From assembly GCF_019970045.1 (NCBI RefSeq), contig NZ_JAHXYI010000003.1, forward strand, positions 653,764 through 717,763: DNA of 64,000 nucleotides, given 5' to 3'. The translations under genes were made by a program, and so were the position numbers. Under the pieces are notes generated by a model that worked only from the letters and a program-made list of their open reading frames with translations, had not been told where the DNA came from and did not search any database. Below are positions 49,307-58,801 of this stretch, one piece after another; the stretch's first letter is position 1; each line of letters begins with the position of its first letter. The stretch is from Chryseobacterium sp. GVT01B. GTDB lineage: Bacteria; Bacteroidota; Bacteroidia; Flavobacteriales; Weeksellaceae.

Positions 49307-50329
49307 ATGAGAAAAAATATAATAGCGGGTTTCGCAGCGATTTTATTACTGGCATCTTGTAACAAGAATAAAGAAATTCTTGATACACTGAATACTTATA
49401 ATAATTCAATGGAGGCGAAAGGATACCATTTCGGAGATAAGCTTGAGCTTCCGAAAGAGGTAACGGAAAATGCAGAAAGTGTAACCATCAGCTTTGGAGA
49501 TAAAGAAACAACAGATCTAACAGTTGATCCTAAATTTTTCACATTAGGTGATAATGCTGTTACTTTCAACGTTAAAACAAAAGGAGGAGAAGTACTGAAT
49601 CAGGATGCAACGATTAATGTATTTGCAAAAAATCCTGAAAAAAATATTCCTTACCAGATTGTAGCAGAATATCCTCACGACCCTAAAAACTTTGTACAAG
49701 GTTTTCAGGTGGAAGGAAATACCATTTATGAAAGTGACGGACAGAACGGAGCTTCCCAGATTTTAAAATATACATTGGGAACTACAACGCCGCTTGCTTC
49801 TACCAAACAGGCTCAGGAAGACTTTTCTGAAGGAAGTACCATTGTAGGAGATAAAGTATATCAGCTGACATGGCAGAGCAAAAAAGGGTATATCTATGAT
49901 AAGAGCTCTTTAAAACTGCTTTCGGAATTTGCTTATCCAAATGTATTGGGTGAAGGTTGGGGATTGACGTATGACGGGAAAAACCTGATTGCTTCTGACG
50001 GAAGTAAACTTTTATATTTCCTTGATGTCAATAATCCTTCGAAACTGATTAAATATATCGCTGTTGCCGGTAGCGCTCAAGCTTACGATCAATTAAACGA
50101 GCTGGAATACCACAACGGATTTATTTACGCCAATGTATGGCAGAAACCAATTATTTTAAAAATTAATCCAGCCAACGGTGAAGTAGTGGGCACTTTTGAT
50201 TTCACAGAAATTGCCAAACAGAACACAAAAGGAAGTGATGATGTATTGAACGGAATTGCTTTCAAAGGCGATAATATGTTGGTAACAGGAAAGAACTGGC
50301 CGAAGATTTATGAAGTTGTAATTAAATAA
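49307..50329 (+). CDS. Glutaminyl-peptide cyclotransferase, lipoprotein
   Basis: 340 residues. The lipoprotein signal LLLASCNKNK gives Cys18. An Ig-like N-terminal part (to about 110) is followed by a beta-propeller of the plant/bacterial glutamine cyclotransferase family, with EYPHDPKNFVQGFQVEGN, EGWGLTYDGKNLIASDGS and NELEYHNGFIYANVW as its hallmarks. It turns N-terminal glutamine of exported proteins into pyroglutamate, which matters in Bacteroidota because many secreted proteins have Gln right after the signal peptide; several proteins in this window do. Confidence 0.88.
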   Translation: MRKNIIAGFAAILLLASCNKNKEILDTLNTYNNSMEAKGYHFGDKLELPKEVTENAESVTISFGDKETTDLTVDPKFFTLGDNAVTFNVKTKGGEVLNQDATINVFAKNPEKNIPYQIVAEYPHDPKNFVQGFQVEGNTIYESDGQNGASQILKYTLGTTTPLASTKQAQEDFSEGSTIVGDKVYQLTWQSKKGYIYDKSSLKLLSEFAYPNVLGEGWGLTYDGKNLIASDGSKLLYFLDVNNPSKLIKYIAVAGSAQAYDQLNELEYHNGFIYANVWQKPIILKINPANGEVVGTFDFTEIAKQNTKGSDDVLNGIAFKGDNMLVTGKNWPKIYEVVIK

Positions 50330-50380
50330 TAAAAGTTTAATAACAATTTCTATCGGAATAAAATAAAGTATGTAAATTGG

Positions 50381-50409
50381 TAGCGTTCCATGAGGAGCGC
50401 TATCTTTAG
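50381..50409 (+). terminator. Hairpin after the cyclotransferase gene
   Basis: TAGCGTTCC pairs with GGAGCGCTA around ATGA (50381-50402, one wobble); a modest T-containing tail follows. Probably a terminator, though the T-run is short. Confidence 0.5.
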
Positions 50410-50421
50410 TAAAAAAGAATT

Positions 50422-51384
50422 TTGAGATTAGTATATCTGATATTGACTTTTGCTTTCTGCACATTTTCTGCGCAGAATATTCTCCCTTTAGATACTTTAA
50501 AATTGAAGGAAGCTAAAGATATGCTTGCCGATGACTATGGAAGTCTGTATATCTATAAAAACAAAGATTTTAGTTTTACCAAATACGATTCTTTAGGAAA
50601 GCAGATTGGAAAAATGATGCTTACTGTTCCTTACAAAGTGCAGAATGTACAAAATCCGCTGAATGTGCCTTTATTCTCTGAAAATGCCCAGGAAATGAAA
50701 TTTGTGGATCAGAATATGAATGAGATTCAGAGACTTGATTTTAAGCAGAAATTTGGTTTCATCAGAATGGCTTATGCCGAAGATCTGCAGCAGCTGTGGC
50801 TTTTGGATGACAGTACAAAACGCTTGATACAGTATAATTTCAGGAATGATACTACGATCAATTCCTATCCATTTGATATCAGTTTTGAAGATCTGATGGA
50901 TATGCTGGTCTATGAAAATAAAGTCTATATTTTAACAAGAAAACATATCAGGATTTACAGCCTGAAATTTGAAAAACTTTTTGAAGCCCCTTTAGAAAAC
51001 GGAAAACGCTTTAGAAGAGAAAATGATGCAATTCTGGTTGTGGCTAGTAATTTTATTTCACAATACGTTCCTGAAAAAGGAATGGTGACGGTTTTTGAAG
51101 ATCCGGACGCACAAATTGTGGATAAAAACATCCTTTCTTATTTTGAAATCAAGGGGAACAAACTCTATCTTTACAGCCTTGAAAAAGTAAAGAAAGCCAA
51201 ACAGCAGAAACTGCTTGACGCTCAGCCGGAATCTCTACAGCAATCTACAGAAAAGCCCGTAGAAAAAACTGAAGAAAAACCCGTTGAGAATAAAGAGGAG
51301 AAGCCTTCAGACAATACACTGCAGAAATTGCTTGAAGACACTTCCAAAGTTCAGACTGAGGGAATCGAAAAGCTTATCAATTAA
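50422..51384 (+). CDS. Secreted beta-propeller-like protein of unknown function
   Basis: 320 residues starting at TTG (50422). A stop codon (TAA, 50410-50412) lies four codons upstream in frame and no ATG precedes the signal peptide MRLVYLILTFAFCTFSAQ, so TTG is almost certainly the start. The body has repeating strands with aromatic residues (LYIYKNKDFSFTKYDSLGKQ, KVYILTRKHIRIYSLKFEKL), suggesting a propeller. The tail is a low-complexity Glu/Lys/Pro stretch (EKPVEKTEEKPVENKEEKP), probably a flexible linker. It precedes a deoxynucleoside kinase gene by 24 bp. Confidence 0.7.
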   Translation: MRLVYLILTFAFCTFSAQNILPLDTLKLKEAKDMLADDYGSLYIYKNKDFSFTKYDSLGKQIGKMMLTVPYKVQNVQNPLNVPLFSENAQEMKFVDQNMNEIQRLDFKQKFGFIRMAYAEDLQQLWLLDDSTKRLIQYNFRNDTTINSYPFDISFEDLMDMLVYENKVYILTRKHIRIYSLKFEKLFEAPLENGKRFRRENDAILVVASNFISQYVPEKGMVTVFEDPDAQIVDKNILSYFEIKGNKLYLYSLEKVKKAKQQKLLDAQPESLQQSTEKPVEKTEEKPVENKEEKPSDNTLQKLLEDTSKVQTEGIEKLIN

Positions 51385-51408
51385 TCAGTAAATACAAGGA
51401 AAAAGAAT

Positions 51409-52023
51409 ATGCATATTGCGGTTACAGGAAACATTGGAGCAGGAAAAACAACTTTGACGACAATGCTTTCCAAGCATTACGGATGGGATGCACAATTTGA
51501 AGACGTAGATCATAATCCTTATCTGGAGGATTTTTATTCAGATATGAGCAAGTGGAGTTTCGCACTGCAGGTTTATTTTCTGGGAAGCAGATTCCGTCAG
51601 GTAAAGGAGATCAGAGAAAGCGGTAAAAACATCATTCAGGATCGTACTATTTATGAAGATGCTCACATTTTTGCAGAAAACTTAAATGATATGAATCTTC
51701 TTTCGGACAGGGATTTCAATAATTATTCATCGGTTTTTGATCTGATGAAGTCTTTTGTATCGGCTCCGGACTTACTGATTTACCTGAAATCAGATGTCCC
51801 CAATCTGGTTAAAAAAATCTATAAAAGAGGTCGTGAATACGAAGCTTCTATCAGTATTGAATACCTTTCAAAACTGAATCAGAAATATGAAAAATGGATC
51901 TCCAACTATACCGAAGGAAAACTTCTGATCGTAGAAGTGGATGATCTTGATTTTGTTGAAAAACCGGAAGATTTCGGGTTTATTCTGGAGAAAATTGAAG
52001 CAGAACTTCACGGATTGTTTTAA
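51409..52023 (+). CDS. Deoxynucleoside kinase
   Basis: 204 residues of the deoxyadenosine/deoxyguanosine kinase family. P-loop GNIGAGKTTL (residues 7-16), the DRTIYEDAHIFA segment that binds the nucleoside and holds the catalytic arginine, and the lid region KIYKRGREYEASISIEYL. It phosphorylates deoxynucleosides for salvage. Which base it prefers is not visible. Confidence 0.9.
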   Translation: MHIAVTGNIGAGKTTLTTMLSKHYGWDAQFEDVDHNPYLEDFYSDMSKWSFALQVYFLGSRFRQVKEIRESGKNIIQDRTIYEDAHIFAENLNDMNLLSDRDFNNYSSVFDLMKSFVSAPDLLIYLKSDVPNLVKKIYKRGREYEASISIEYLSKLNQKYEKWISNYTEGKLLIVEVDDLDFVEKPEDFGFILEKIEAELHGLF

Positions 52024-52108
52024 CATACTTTTATTAGAATATTAAGATATATTCAGTGAGATTCTTCCTAAATTTGGTAAAGAGAATTTAATTTTTTTGA
52101 ATAATTAT

Positions 52109-52462
52109 ATGATGGTAGTTAAAGTTTTACATAATGGAAACTGTTCAAAGTCAAATGCTGTATTGGAGTATCTTGACGAGAACGGAGTGCCTTTTGAGAT
52201 CATTAATATCATTGAAGATCCGCTAAGCATCCTTGAGATCAGAACTGTATTGAAAAAACTTAACCAAAGTGTTTTTCATATTATCCGTAAGACTGATAAA
52301 CTGTATATTGAGAATTATGCAGATAAAAATTATTCAGAAGAAGAATGGCTGAAAATTCTTTCCGAAAATCCTTCTCTGATACAAAGGCCAATTCTGGTAA
52401 AAGGCTCAGTGGCCATGTTGGGAAGACCCATTGAAAATGTAAAATTCTTTATTGAAAAATAA
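52109..52462 (+). CDS. ArsC/Spx-like thioredoxin-fold protein
   Basis: 117 residues from the ATG at 52109 (a second ATG follows at once, and an upstream TTG at 52097 is less likely). The N-terminal VKVLHNGNCSKSNAVLEYL resembles the ArsC active site, with Cys12 in place, and the C-terminal NPSLIQRPILVKGSVAMLGRP is the family's cis-proline region. The usual arginines of arsenate reductases cannot all be found, so a role in arsenate reduction is uncertain; it could be a general disulfide or glutathionyl-type reductase. Confidence 0.8.
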   Translation: MMVVKVLHNGNCSKSNAVLEYLDENGVPFEIINIIEDPLSILEIRTVLKKLNQSVFHIIRKTDKLYIENYADKNYSEEEWLKILSENPSLIQRPILVKGSVAMLGRPIENVKFFIEK

Positions 52463-52474
52463 TAAATACATCAT

Positions 52475-52511
52475 AAAAAATCCGTTCTGTAAAAGAGCGG
52501 ATTTTTTTTAT
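52475..52511. terminator. Bidirectional terminator between ArsC-like and lipoprotein genes
   Basis: AAATCCGTTCT pairs with AGAGCGGATTT (one wobble) with A-run and T-run on the two sides; it separates convergent genes. Confidence 0.85.
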
Positions 52512-52512
52512 T

Positions 52513-52974
52513 TTATTTCGTTTTCTCAGTTCCGTTGATTGCATTGTATAATGCTTCCAGTTCTTTTGGGGGATGGCCGGCATCAAAACTTGAAGAAGTA
52601 TATTCTTTCCCATTGGAAGTAATAATAATGGAAGCAGCCATAGCACGGTCGGAATGTCTGCCTGTCGTAGGAGATTGAAGATCTGATATCTTAGATAAAT
52701 CAAGATTTTCAGCCAGTTTTGAAACTGCTTGCCATTCAGCAGGAGATACCTTAGTATTAACGATATCTTCGTTGTTATTTGTTGTTTTTAATGAAGGTGT
52801 AAAAACAATACTTTTACTAAACCCTCTTGTTCTTTCCGCTAACTGGATTTGTTCAATCTTTTGCTGCTGTACTGCAGTGGTGACTGTCGTATTGTTTTCA
52901 CTGTTGGTTTTGTGAACACAGCTTGTTGCAGATGTGATTAAAAGGATATTAAATAGGATCAATTGGATGTTCAT
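52513..52974 (-). CDS. Lipoprotein of unknown function
   Basis: 153 residues with the lipobox SATSCVHK (Cys19). The mature part has a Thr/Gln-rich linker (NNTTVTTAVQQQK) and a folded C-terminal half with the segments VSPAEWQAVSKLAENLDL and SIIITSNGKEYTSSSFDAG. No family recognised. It ends only 2 bases beyond the shared terminator and reads towards the ArsC-like gene. Confidence 0.7.
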   Translation of the reverse strand: MNIQLILFNILLITSATSCVHKTNSENNTTVTTAVQQQKIEQIQLAERTRGFSKSIVFTPSLKTTNNNEDIVNTKVSPAEWQAVSKLAENLDLSKISDLQSPTTGRHSDRAMAASIIITSNGKEYTSSSFDAGHPPKELEALYNAINGTEKTK

Positions 52975-53038
52975 AGTGTTTTTTTATGTTTTTAAATAGT
53001 AAAAAACCGCTTCATTACTATGAAACGGTTTCTGTTTT

Positions 53039-53350
53039 TTACAATAGAATAACGCCTTCTATTTTTGCTACTTCTTTATAAATATTCACAACCTGATCTG
53101 CATCCAAAACAAATGCATTGATATTGCAGGCCGTGTATTTTCCATTTTTACTTTCGCGGTTTCCCAGTGTAAATTTAATGCCGTCAAAAACTCTGTATAT
53201 CTCAGTAAGCTTTGACTGGTCTGTAGGAATAATAAATTTAAATAAATAATCTTCCGGAAAATCATGATGATCCTCCAGTTTATCCTTCAAAGACTTGTAA
53301 AAATCTTCGGGATTTGCGTGTTGATTTCCTTGTAATATATCCATCTGCAA
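53039..53350 (-). CDS. DUF493 (YbeD-like) protein
   Basis: 103 residues of the DUF493 family: FPEDYLFKFIIPTDQSKLTE and NGKYTACNINAFVLDADQV with the ferredoxin-like alpha/beta fold. Relatives resemble ACT-type regulatory domains; in Escherichia coli the homologue is next to lipB. The role is unknown. It lies between a lipoprotein gene and the DUF4197 gene on the same strand. Confidence 0.82.
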   Translation of the reverse strand: MQMDILQGNQHANPEDFYKSLKDKLEDHHDFPEDYLFKFIIPTDQSKLTEIYRVFDGIKFTLGNRESKNGKYTACNINAFVLDADQVVNIYKEVAKIEGVILL

Positions 53351-53384
53351 TTATTAATATAATATAAATATAACGAAATTTCTC

Positions 53385-54056
53385 CTATTTTCCAAATGGT
53401 CCCAGGAGAGATTTAGAGTTCTGATGCTCATAATCTTCAATGATATTGAATAACCCATTCACTAGTTGTTCAGAGGCCAGCTGACTCAATCCACCTGAAT
53501 TAACCGTGTTTTTATTTCCTCCTAAAAGACTACCCAAGAAATTGCTTCCTGATAACGCTGTATTGATGGTTTTTACAATTCCATATTCATTCAGTTTCTC
53601 ATCAACTTTGGGAGCGATTGCTGCAATAAGCTGTTGGGATGTTTTCTCTTTCAGAACCTGTGTTGCAGTGGTTCCCTGCATGATTCTCGTTACATCCTGA
53701 GCGTTCAGACTATTAACGGCACCTTCCAGAATAGGTTTTGAAGTATTTACCGTATAAGCTGCAGCCTGTGCAATAAAATCTCTTTCTTTAGCAACCAATG
53801 ACGGAGATATCTTTTCCAGCGTAGAATTGATGTCTCTCAGCTCTTTTGGAAGTGCTTTGTCTACCATATTATTCTGCAGAAAGGCTTCCTTGTTTCCGTA
53901 GATGCCCATTCCTTTATCTATACCATTAAGCAGAATTTTTTTAATAATAGAAAGCCCCAAGTCTGATGTGGCCAATGTTGTACATGATTGCACACTGGTT
54001 GTAATAACAGCACCGGTTCCTATAATAAGAGCGGCTGCAATGATATATTTTTTCAT
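53385..54056 (-). CDS. DUF4197 lipoprotein
   Basis: 223 residues. A signal with TSVQSCTTL gives lipid-modified Cys25. The helical body matches DUF4197: LGLSIIKKILLNGIDKGMG, IYGNKEAFLQNNMVDKALP and the C-terminal LASEQLVNGLFNIIEDYE. Such proteins are common in Bacteroidota and Proteobacteria and of unknown function. It has its own promoter (54104-54133) and probably leads a transcript with DUF493, which starts 34 bp downstream. Confidence 0.85.
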   Translation of the reverse strand: MKKYIIAAALIIGTGAVITTSVQSCTTLATSDLGLSIIKKILLNGIDKGMGIYGNKEAFLQNNMVDKALPKELRDINSTLEKISPSLVAKERDFIAQAAAYTVNTSKPILEGAVNSLNAQDVTRIMQGTTATQVLKEKTSQQLIAAIAPKVDEKLNEYGIVKTINTALSGSNFLGSLLGGNKNTVNSGGLSQLASEQLVNGLFNIIEDYEHQNSKSLLGPFGK

Positions 54057-54103
54057 TGATTTTTATAATTTATTCCTAAATGCTTTTTTGTCAAAAACTG
54101 CAC

Positions 54104-54133
54104 CAAAGGTAATTACTATTCTCTATTTAACAA
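54104..54133 (-). promoter_or_regulatory. Promoter of DUF4197 gene
   Basis: On the minus strand TTG (54131-54133) and TACCTTTG (54104-54111) are 19 bp apart, a full match to the Bacteroidota consensus, 47 bp upstream of the start codon. Confidence 0.6.
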
Positions 54134-54326
54134 AATATTAAGTTCACATGAATATTTGGTGATTTTTTGCATTAAAAATGTTAATTTATAATTAATAAAA
54201 TGTTAGATAAGTGATAGTATTTTTAGGTATAAAATTATAAAATTTAAACATTTGTCAATTTTTGCGTAATAAAATGCTGTAATTTTTAAATATTTAAGAT
54301 AGTTTAACATTGTTCAATATTTTTTC

Positions 54327-54334
54327 TATTTTTG
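54327..54334 (+). promoter_or_regulatory. -7 promoter element of susC-susD
   Basis: TATTTTTG, exact TAnnTTTG match, 87 bp upstream of the susC ATG; no TTG at a normal -33 distance, which fits regulated expression. Confidence 0.45.
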
Positions 54335-54421
54335 GCTAATGTCTTTTTTTGAGATTTTAAATAACTCCACTATTTAGAGACAGGTACAAATTTGAATTTA
54401 TTTGAATAAAATTGAAACTAT

Positions 54422-57271
54422 ATGAAACAAAGTAATTTAAAGTATTCATGTCTCATTGCTGCTTTGTACTTCGGTATGAACGTGAATGCACAGGTTACAC
54501 AGGATTCTGCTAAAGTCCAGAAAATCGATGAAGTCGTTATGATTGGATATGGTAGCCGTAAAAAAGTAGATAATACTACTTCTATTAGTTCTATCAGCGC
54601 AGAAGAAGTAACGAAAACCAAAGTATTGAATGCATCACAAGCTATCCAGGGTAAAGCAGCCGGGGTACAGGTAATTGCTTCCGATGCACCGGGATCTACC
54701 CCGACAGTTATGATCAGAGGACTTGGTACAGTACTGGGGGGAAGAACTCCTTTATATGTAGTTGATGGAATGTTTACTGATAACATTAATAATATCAACT
54801 CTAATGATATTTTGACATATGATGTATTGAAAGATGCAGCAGCATTGGCAATCTATGGTAATAGAGCTGCTAATGGGGTAATCATTATTACTACAAAATC
54901 AGGTAGAGGAAAGCTAAGCGTTTCTTATGATGGACTGGTTGGATTTAGAACCCCTTTGAAAACCATCAAAATGGCTAACGGGTCTGAATTTGCGAATTAT
55001 AATAACGCGGGTAAAGCAAGTAATTATTTGAATCCAAATCAACCATACAATACAGATTGGTTTAAGGAAATTACAAGAACGGGTATCTATAACCAGCATA
55101 ACTTATCAATTTCAGGATCTTCAGAAGTTGCTAAATACTTTTTAAGTTTAAGTAATTACGATGAACAATCTATCCTTAAAGGAACCAATTACAATAGAAC
55201 CACAGTAAGAACGAATAACGAGTTCAGAATTACTAAAGGTATCAGGTTAGCTCAGACCTTAAGTGCTACTTTTACGAATGATACTCCTAAATCATATGGC
55301 GCTTTTACGAATGCTTACAAACAATCGCCATTAGTTCCTGTATATTATCCGAATGGAAAATACGGTCAGCCTATTTATAATAAGACTACTGGAAATATCG
55401 ATTACGAAGGTGGGAGATTTAATAACGTAGGTAATCCTGTAATGCAGCTGGCTTACGATAATCAAAGAGGTAGAAATTTCTTATTGCAAGGTGGATTAAA
55501 ATTGGATGTAGATATCTATAAAGATTTAAAGTTTACCTCTCAGTTTAGTGGAGAGTATGGTAATTATAAATATTATAATTTCGTAAACTCTAAATCGTTC
55601 TGGTTAGATAGTGATCCGATGAGAACGGATAATCAATATTCAACTACATCACCACTTACCAGATTGACCAATAAAAGTCAGAACTATTTCAACTGGTTAC
55701 TTAATAATTATTTAACATATACAAAGAAAATTGAAAACCATGATATTGAAGTTGTTGTAGGTACAGAAGCTTCAGTAAAGAATGGGCTTGAGACTTTAAT
55801 TATTAACAGAAAAGATGTTCCTGTTTCAAAAGATTACTGGAACCTTAGCGGCGTTGATTATTATGGTAATCTGTATAGTGATAGCGATACTAAAGCTCTT
55901 GAATCTATAAAAGGAAACAGGAATACGACAATTTCCTATTTCGGAAGATTCCAATATAAATTTATGAATCGTTATTTATTAAGTGGAACAATCAGAAGGG
56001 ATGGTTCTTCTCAATTTGCTGCTGGTAATAAATGGGGAACGTTCCCATCATTTGGTGCAGGTTGGATTATCTCTGAAGAAAACTTTATGAAAGATGGGTT
56101 CTTTGATTTGTTGAAACTTAGAGGAGGATGGGGTAAAATTGGTAACCAAAATGTTCCTTTGAATTATTTACCACTTTCAATGGGAGCAACTTATAATTAT
56201 GCGTTTGGAAGTTCACCAGTAAGTAATGGAGTTACTGTCAATAAAGGTTACGACCCGGATTTGGGATGGGAAGTTACAGAAGAATCTTCTTTAGGATTAG
56301 ATTTTGGTATCTTAGATAGAAGATTGACAGGTACTTTTGATATCTATAACAGAAAAACCAAAAATCTTATTCTGGGTGTTGTTCCCTATATGGCAACCGG
56401 AATTTCTGATTTGAATTATTCACATATGGGAAGTGTTGTTAATAAAGGTGCTGAGGTAAGCCTAAATTGGGCTGATAAAGTAGGTGAGGATTTTACCTAT
56501 TCAATTGGTGCCAATTATTCTTATAATAAGAACAAGCTTGCCAGCATTGATCTTTCTAAGCCGGTTTCTCAAATTGTGGGAGGAAATCTTGGAAATGGAC
56601 AAGATACAAAACTTTTTAACGCTAATGCAGTTGGTTATGCATTAGGAAGTTTCTATTTATGGGAAGCTGATGGTTATGATGCAAATGGTAACCTGAAGTT
56701 TAAAGACTTGAATGGTAACGGAGTTACAGGAAGTGCAGACCCGGGAGACAGACGTTTCTTTGATTCTTACATTCCAAAATCAACGTTAGGTGTAAATATC
56801 TCAATGTCTTATAAAAATTGGGACTTTGCCTTGAGTGGTTATGGAGCTTTTGGATTTAAAGTATACAATGGTAAAAAAGCACAAAGAAATGGTGGTGAAA
56901 ATGTTGAAGCTTCTGTAGCGAATAATTTCTGGACACCAACAAATACTAACGCTGCGAATCCTGTAAATCCTGCAAATATTCCAATTGCCTCAACATTCTA
57001 TTTAGAAAGTGGAGATTATTTCAGAATCAATAATATTTCAGTAGGATATACATTTAAGAACTTAACTGATTATGTAAAATCAATTAAGCTTTATGTAAGT
57101 GCAATTAATCCTTTTGTGTTCCAGAAATATTCAGGATATTCTTCAGAATTATCTGGATACAATCCTGCTGATCCTACTGCAGAAGGAGATCCATATAAAC
57201 GTGCAGGAGTAGAATTGGATGCTTATCCTACATTGAGATCTTTTGTATTTGGTGTTAACCTAAATTTTTAA
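54422..57271 (+). CDS. susC: SusC/RagA-family TonB-dependent outer-membrane transporter
   Basis: 949 residues with a signal peptide ending at VNAQV. The SusC signature DEVVMIGYGSRKK starts at about residue 38, straight after the signal peptide; the plug domain follows (IQGKAAGVQV, VMIRGLGTVLGGRTPLYVVDG, YGNRAANGVIIITTK) and then the 22-strand barrel to the C-terminal FVFGVNLNF. The usual N-terminal carboxypeptidase-like (STN/CarboxypepD) domain is missing. It takes up an oligosaccharide bound by the SusD partner encoded 3 bp downstream, powered by TonB. Confidence 0.93.
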   Translation: MKQSNLKYSCLIAALYFGMNVNAQVTQDSAKVQKIDEVVMIGYGSRKKVDNTTSISSISAEEVTKTKVLNASQAIQGKAAGVQVIASDAPGSTPTVMIRGLGTVLGGRTPLYVVDGMFTDNINNINSNDILTYDVLKDAAALAIYGNRAANGVIIITTKSGRGKLSVSYDGLVGFRTPLKTIKMANGSEFANYNNAGKASNYLNPNQPYNTDWFKEITRTGIYNQHNLSISGSSEVAKYFLSLSNYDEQSILKGTNYNRTTVRTNNEFRITKGIRLAQTLSATFTNDTPKSYGAFTNAYKQSPLVPVYYPNGKYGQPIYNKTTGNIDYEGGRFNNVGNPVMQLAYDNQRGRNFLLQGGLKLDVDIYKDLKFTSQFSGEYGNYKYYNFVNSKSFWLDSDPMRTDNQYSTTSPLTRLTNKSQNYFNWLLNNYLTYTKKIENHDIEVVVGTEASVKNGLETLIINRKDVPVSKDYWNLSGVDYYGNLYSDSDTKALESIKGNRNTTISYFGRFQYKFMNRYLLSGTIRRDGSSQFAAGNKWGTFPSFGAGWIISEENFMKDGFFDLLKLRGGWGKIGNQNVPLNYLPLSMGATYNYAFGSSPVSNGVTVNKGYDPDLGWEVTEESSLGLDFGILDRRLTGTFDIYNRKTKNLILGVVPYMATGISDLNYSHMGSVVNKGAEVSLNWADKVGEDFTYSIGANYSYNKNKLASIDLSKPVSQIVGGNLGNGQDTKLFNANAVGYALGSFYLWEADGYDANGNLKFKDLNGNGVTGSADPGDRRFFDSYIPKSTLGVNISMSYKNWDFALSGYGAFGFKVYNGKKAQRNGGENVEASVANNFWTPTNTNAANPVNPANIPIASTFYLESGDYFRINNISVGYTFKNLTDYVKSIKLYVSAINPFVFQKYSGYSSELSGYNPADPTAEGDPYKRAGVELDAYPTLRSFVFGVNLNF

Positions 57272-57274
57272 AAA

Positions 57275-58726
57275 ATGAACAAGAAATATATCATAGCAGC
57301 TGCGTTTTTAATTTTAGGAGCTGTTAACCAAAGTTGTAGTAATGACTTTATAGATGTATCACCTACAGAAGCAATTCCTGAGTCTGCATTGGGTGAAATA
57401 TATAATAATGATGCAGGGGCAAATAGTTTAGTTACGGCTATTTATGCTAAATTTTTAGATTGGAACATGAGTACGTTTGCTTGGATTGGGGTTACATCAA
57501 TTGTTTCTGATGATGCAGATAAAGGTTCAAGTGCAAGTGATTCAGGCTCGGATAAAGATATTTTGGATGCTTTGACATTTACACCCTCAACTCCATCATT
57601 TAAAGAATTGTTTGCATCGAATTATCAGGGAATTAACAGATGCAATCAGGCATTGAAATATCTTCCTCAATTAGATAAAGCTGATCCGCAATTACGTGAA
57701 AGGTTAGCTGGGGAAGCTAAATTTTTAAGAGCATTTATGTATTTTACTTTAGTAAAATCTTTTGGAGGGGTTCCATTGGTGGACCACGTTCCTGTAACTG
57801 GGGTTGAAGCAGATAAATTGATGACACTTACAAGAAAAAGTAAAGAAGAAATTTATGCATTTATAGAAAAAGACCTTAAAGACGCCGCAGCAGTTTTGCC
57901 TTCCGGAACCGGAGGACAAAGAGCTACAAAAGGTGCTGCTCATGCACTTTTAGCTAAGGTTTATTTATATCAGAAGAAATGGCAGTTGGCTGTGGATGAG
58001 ACTAATTTGGTTACAGGTTATTCATTGACCCCTAACTTCCAGGAGATTTATAAAGTTTCAGGAGAAAACAATGCTGAATCTATCTTTGAAATTAATGGTA
58101 GTGGAGGAACAGCAGGAAGAGCAATTCAACAGTATAGTCAGGTTCAGGGAGCAAGAGGTACTACAGGCTGGGGCTGGGGATTTGCTACACCTACCCAAAG
58201 TCTGTACGATGCTTACTCTGCAACAGATTCAAGAAGAGATGCAACGATTATCCACAGAGATATGACATTATATGATGGGTATTATGTAGGTCCAAATACT
58301 GAAAATAAATTCTATAATTATAAAGCTTATTCTTCAAATTATAGAGATCAGGCTTCAACTGATGTAAATATTCGTTATTTGAGATATGCTGAGGTATTAT
58401 TAATTAAAGCTGAAGCAATGAACGAATTAGGACAAACTTTAGCTGCTATTCCTTTCCTGAATCAGGTAAGAAACAGAGCTAATATTGGAAATACTCCTGT
58501 ATCATCTCAGGCAGATGTAAGATCAGATATCTGGAAACAAAGAAGATTGGAGCTTGCTTTTGAGCATGATAGATGGTTCGACCTTGTAAGAACCGGACAA
58601 GCACAAACAGCAATGGCAGCTGATGGTGGTAAAAAATTCATCGTTGGAAAACATGAAGTATTCCCACTTCCACAAGACTTCATAATGGAAGCTGGTGGAT
58701 TGTCTGCTCAAAATCCTGGATATTAA
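57275..58726 (+). CDS. susD: SusD/RagB-family glycan-binding lipoprotein
   Basis: 483 residues. Lipobox VNQSCSND (Cys21). TPR-like helices and the family hallmarks are visible: FKELFASNYQGINRCNQALK, LAGEAKFLRAFMYFTLVKSFGGVPLV, DVNIRYLRYAEVLLIKAEAMNEL and WKQRRLELAFEHDRWFDLVRTGQA. It sits on the cell surface as the lid of SusC and selects the glycan. It starts 3 bp after susC. A hairpin at 58744 separates the pair from the hydrolase genes. Confidence 0.94.
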   Translation: MNKKYIIAAAFLILGAVNQSCSNDFIDVSPTEAIPESALGEIYNNDAGANSLVTAIYAKFLDWNMSTFAWIGVTSIVSDDADKGSSASDSGSDKDILDALTFTPSTPSFKELFASNYQGINRCNQALKYLPQLDKADPQLRERLAGEAKFLRAFMYFTLVKSFGGVPLVDHVPVTGVEADKLMTLTRKSKEEIYAFIEKDLKDAAAVLPSGTGGQRATKGAAHALLAKVYLYQKKWQLAVDETNLVTGYSLTPNFQEIYKVSGENNAESIFEINGSGGTAGRAIQQYSQVQGARGTTGWGWGFATPTQSLYDAYSATDSRRDATIIHRDMTLYDGYYVGPNTENKFYNYKAYSSNYRDQASTDVNIRYLRYAEVLLIKAEAMNELGQTLAAIPFLNQVRNRANIGNTPVSSQADVRSDIWKQRRLELAFEHDRWFDLVRTGQAQTAMAADGGKKFIVGKHEVFPLPQDFIMEAGGLSAQNPGY

Positions 58727-58743
58727 AATAAACCATAAACATT

Positions 58744-58775
58744 AGAGGAGAATGAAAGTTCTCCTCTTCTTTTAG
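58744..58775 (+). terminator. Hairpin between susD and hydrolase genes
   Basis: AGAGGAGAA (58744-58752) pairs perfectly with TTCTCCTCT (58759-58767), followed by TCTTTTAG. Probably a partial terminator that keeps SusCD levels above those of the enzymes. Confidence 0.7.
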
Positions 58776-58801
58776 TTAGAAACCCTATAAAAAGAGATCT
58801 C

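Larger units (their letters stand above)
54057..54421. other. Divergent promoter region between DUF4197 and susC
   Basis: 365 bp of very AT-rich DNA between divergent genes. It contains the DUF4197 promoter (54104-54133, minus) and a susC -7 box (54327-54334). No gene, and no obvious operator or sigma/anti-sigma target, is seen. Confidence 0.55.
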
